From NCBI GenBank assembly GCA_003260075.1, contig QLIY01000065.1, positions 13,463-77,462 of the forward strand: DNA of 64,000 nt. Direction: 5' to 3'. The position numbers were made by a program, and so were the translations under genes. This DNA comes from Phallusia mammillata. Lineage: Eukaryota; Chordata; Ascidiacea; Phlebobranchia; Ascidiidae. Below are positions 62,836 through 64,000 of the stretch, in pieces. Below the pieces are notes generated by a model, which saw only the letters and a list, made by a program, of their open reading frames with translations, did not search any database and was not told the origin of the DNA. The stretch's first letter is position 1; the number at the start of each line of letters is the position of its first letter.

Positions 62836-63033
62836 CAGGGGTGTGCTGCCTTCATAGATTGGACTAATACAATTAACATAATTAGACTGCAGGCCACACC
62901 TCCATATGACAAAAGTTGATAATGGATGTATTTAATAGTTTAGTGAGCATTCATTTTAAATTTAAACCGTGGGCCATACAATCTTAGTTCAATGGGTCGC
63001 AATTGGCCCTGAGTCGCACGTTACACACCCCTG
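62836..63033. mobile_element. Short hAT-like MITE
   Basis: Starts CAGGGGTGTGCTGCC and ends GTTACACACCCCTG. Flanks GCCTAAAG and CCTCAAAG suggest a decayed 8-base duplication. 198 bases. It lies in the CBL intron upstream of the linker exon. Confidence 0.65.
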
Positions 63034-64000
63034 CCTCAAAGCAGCAAAATGTTTTGACATTTTTTACAGGGCATACTATCCAAAAACCAATTTTTTCGAT
63101 TTAATGTTTCACATGTTTGCAGAACAAGCTGCAGTTCTATGCATCAAAGGTTGGACTAATAAGTCACAATGAACAGCCAGTCTTGCAAACTAAAAGGGCC
63201 TTGTTAATTATCACAATGACCACAATTCCTACTCAGCGCTTCAATTAGCATGTAAAAAAAATCCACAACTCTATTCAACATCAGCAGAACTAAGTGCATG
63301 CATCAGACCTACAATTCAAATTTTTAGGTGGTAGCCAACAAGTTGTTCAGGCACATTCTTCTAAATCTAACAGATTTAAAATAGTAAAGTTTTAGCATGT
63401 TTGTTAAACATTTTTAGGCTGATTTTGTATTGTTTAAACCAGTTTGTATTTAAAAGGATGTACAATCTAATTCTGCATTTCCTATTTTTTATTGCATGAT
63501 ATCCTTTAAATATGAGAAAATGAACATGACTCGGTGATTAAAAAGGATACAACAGTTTCTACTCAACACCATTTGCTAATCTACTTAATCAGCATACAGC
63601 AGTATACAAGTGATACAGCTGTCGTCATGTGATTAAAAATACAAAGACCTCAAGTTAAACATTTACATATCATCAGCCAAACTACAAATACAATACTGAA
63701 TGTAATATATGACTTTATACATTTTTATTTTACATTCTAAACTTGATAGCCTGACTACTTTGCCCATAACTGAAATATTCAGAACCAATTTAAAGCAAGG
63801 TTGGGGCAATAATTGAAATTTTGATTGCACTGATAAAACTACATGAAGATTTGTTAAGCCATGCCAACCCCATTTAATAAATTGCCACTTTTGCATCCTG
63901 TAAACATTTCTTGATATTCTAGGATATCCCTAAGGTAAACTCTCAGTTTAAACTAAGATAACTGTTGCTGACATCCTCACAACCTTACTACACTATTTTC
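63034..64000. other. CBL intron to right edge
   Basis: AT-rich and non-coding as far as I can see. The short minus-strand ORF at 63663-63896 does not match CBL or another family. Confidence 0.45.

Overview
This is nuclear DNA of a metazoan with intron-rich, fairly compact genes. No rRNA, operon or bacterial signature is present. The gene content (VPS15, STX5, KLHDC1/2, ABHD11, glucosidase II alpha, a GnT-IV-like transferase, CBL), the AT-rich introns of a few hundred bases and the heavy allelic duplication fit a highly heterozygous marine invertebrate. An ascidian or other tunicate is my best guess, but this is inference and no marker in the window proves it.

Layout from left to right. 1-640: foldback element cut by the window edge. 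1338-2336 (+): SERTA-domain protein. 3810-7914 (-): VPS15/PIK3R4, intronless. 7915-9956: repeats. 9957-12805 (-): GnT-IV (MGAT4)-like. 13-16.4 kb: non-coding, with a tRNA-like SINE and a hAT MITE. 16424-19504 (-): syntaxin-5. 21312-21858 (+): unrecognised 110-residue protein in three exons. 22108-24910 (-): KLHDC1/2 kelch protein. 25299-26628 (-): ABHD11. 28398-39600 (-): glucosidase II alpha (GANAB); one of its introns holds nested DNA transposons. 40.4-53.1 kb: a broken BEL/Pao retroelement cluster, itself invaded by a 3.4 kb CACTG-ended DNA element that carries a SAM/zinc-finger gene and by a 261 bp Penelope-like insert. 54222-54427 (-): orphan exon. 55148-62711 (-): the linker/RING-to-UBA part of CBL, whose N-terminal half lies beyond the right edge.

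The most important technical observation is that runs of C are not biology. Most short runs are exactly 10 C, and nearly all of these are followed by a second, slightly divergent copy of the sequence just before them. They behave like masked assembly gaps joining two unmerged haplotypes. The longer C runs (35 to 199) behave like sized gaps, and single N bases at 11315 and 41506 mark the same kind of join. This explains the frame break in VPS15, the doubled exons in GANAB, MGAT4 and KLHDC2, and the doubled BEL segments. All long poly-proline or poly-glycine ORFs are artefacts of these runs.

The host genes do not form one pathway, although several act in the endomembrane system: VPS15 in PI3P synthesis, STX5 in ER-Golgi fusion, glucosidase II in ER glycan trimming, and the GnT-IV-like enzyme in Golgi glycan branching. 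CBL and KLHDC1/2 are ubiquitin-ligase components. The best candidate for something poorly described is the 43590-46951 element: clear terminal inverted repeats, a TA duplication and a disrupted host ORF, with a spliced SAM/zinc-finger gene as its only recognisable cargo.
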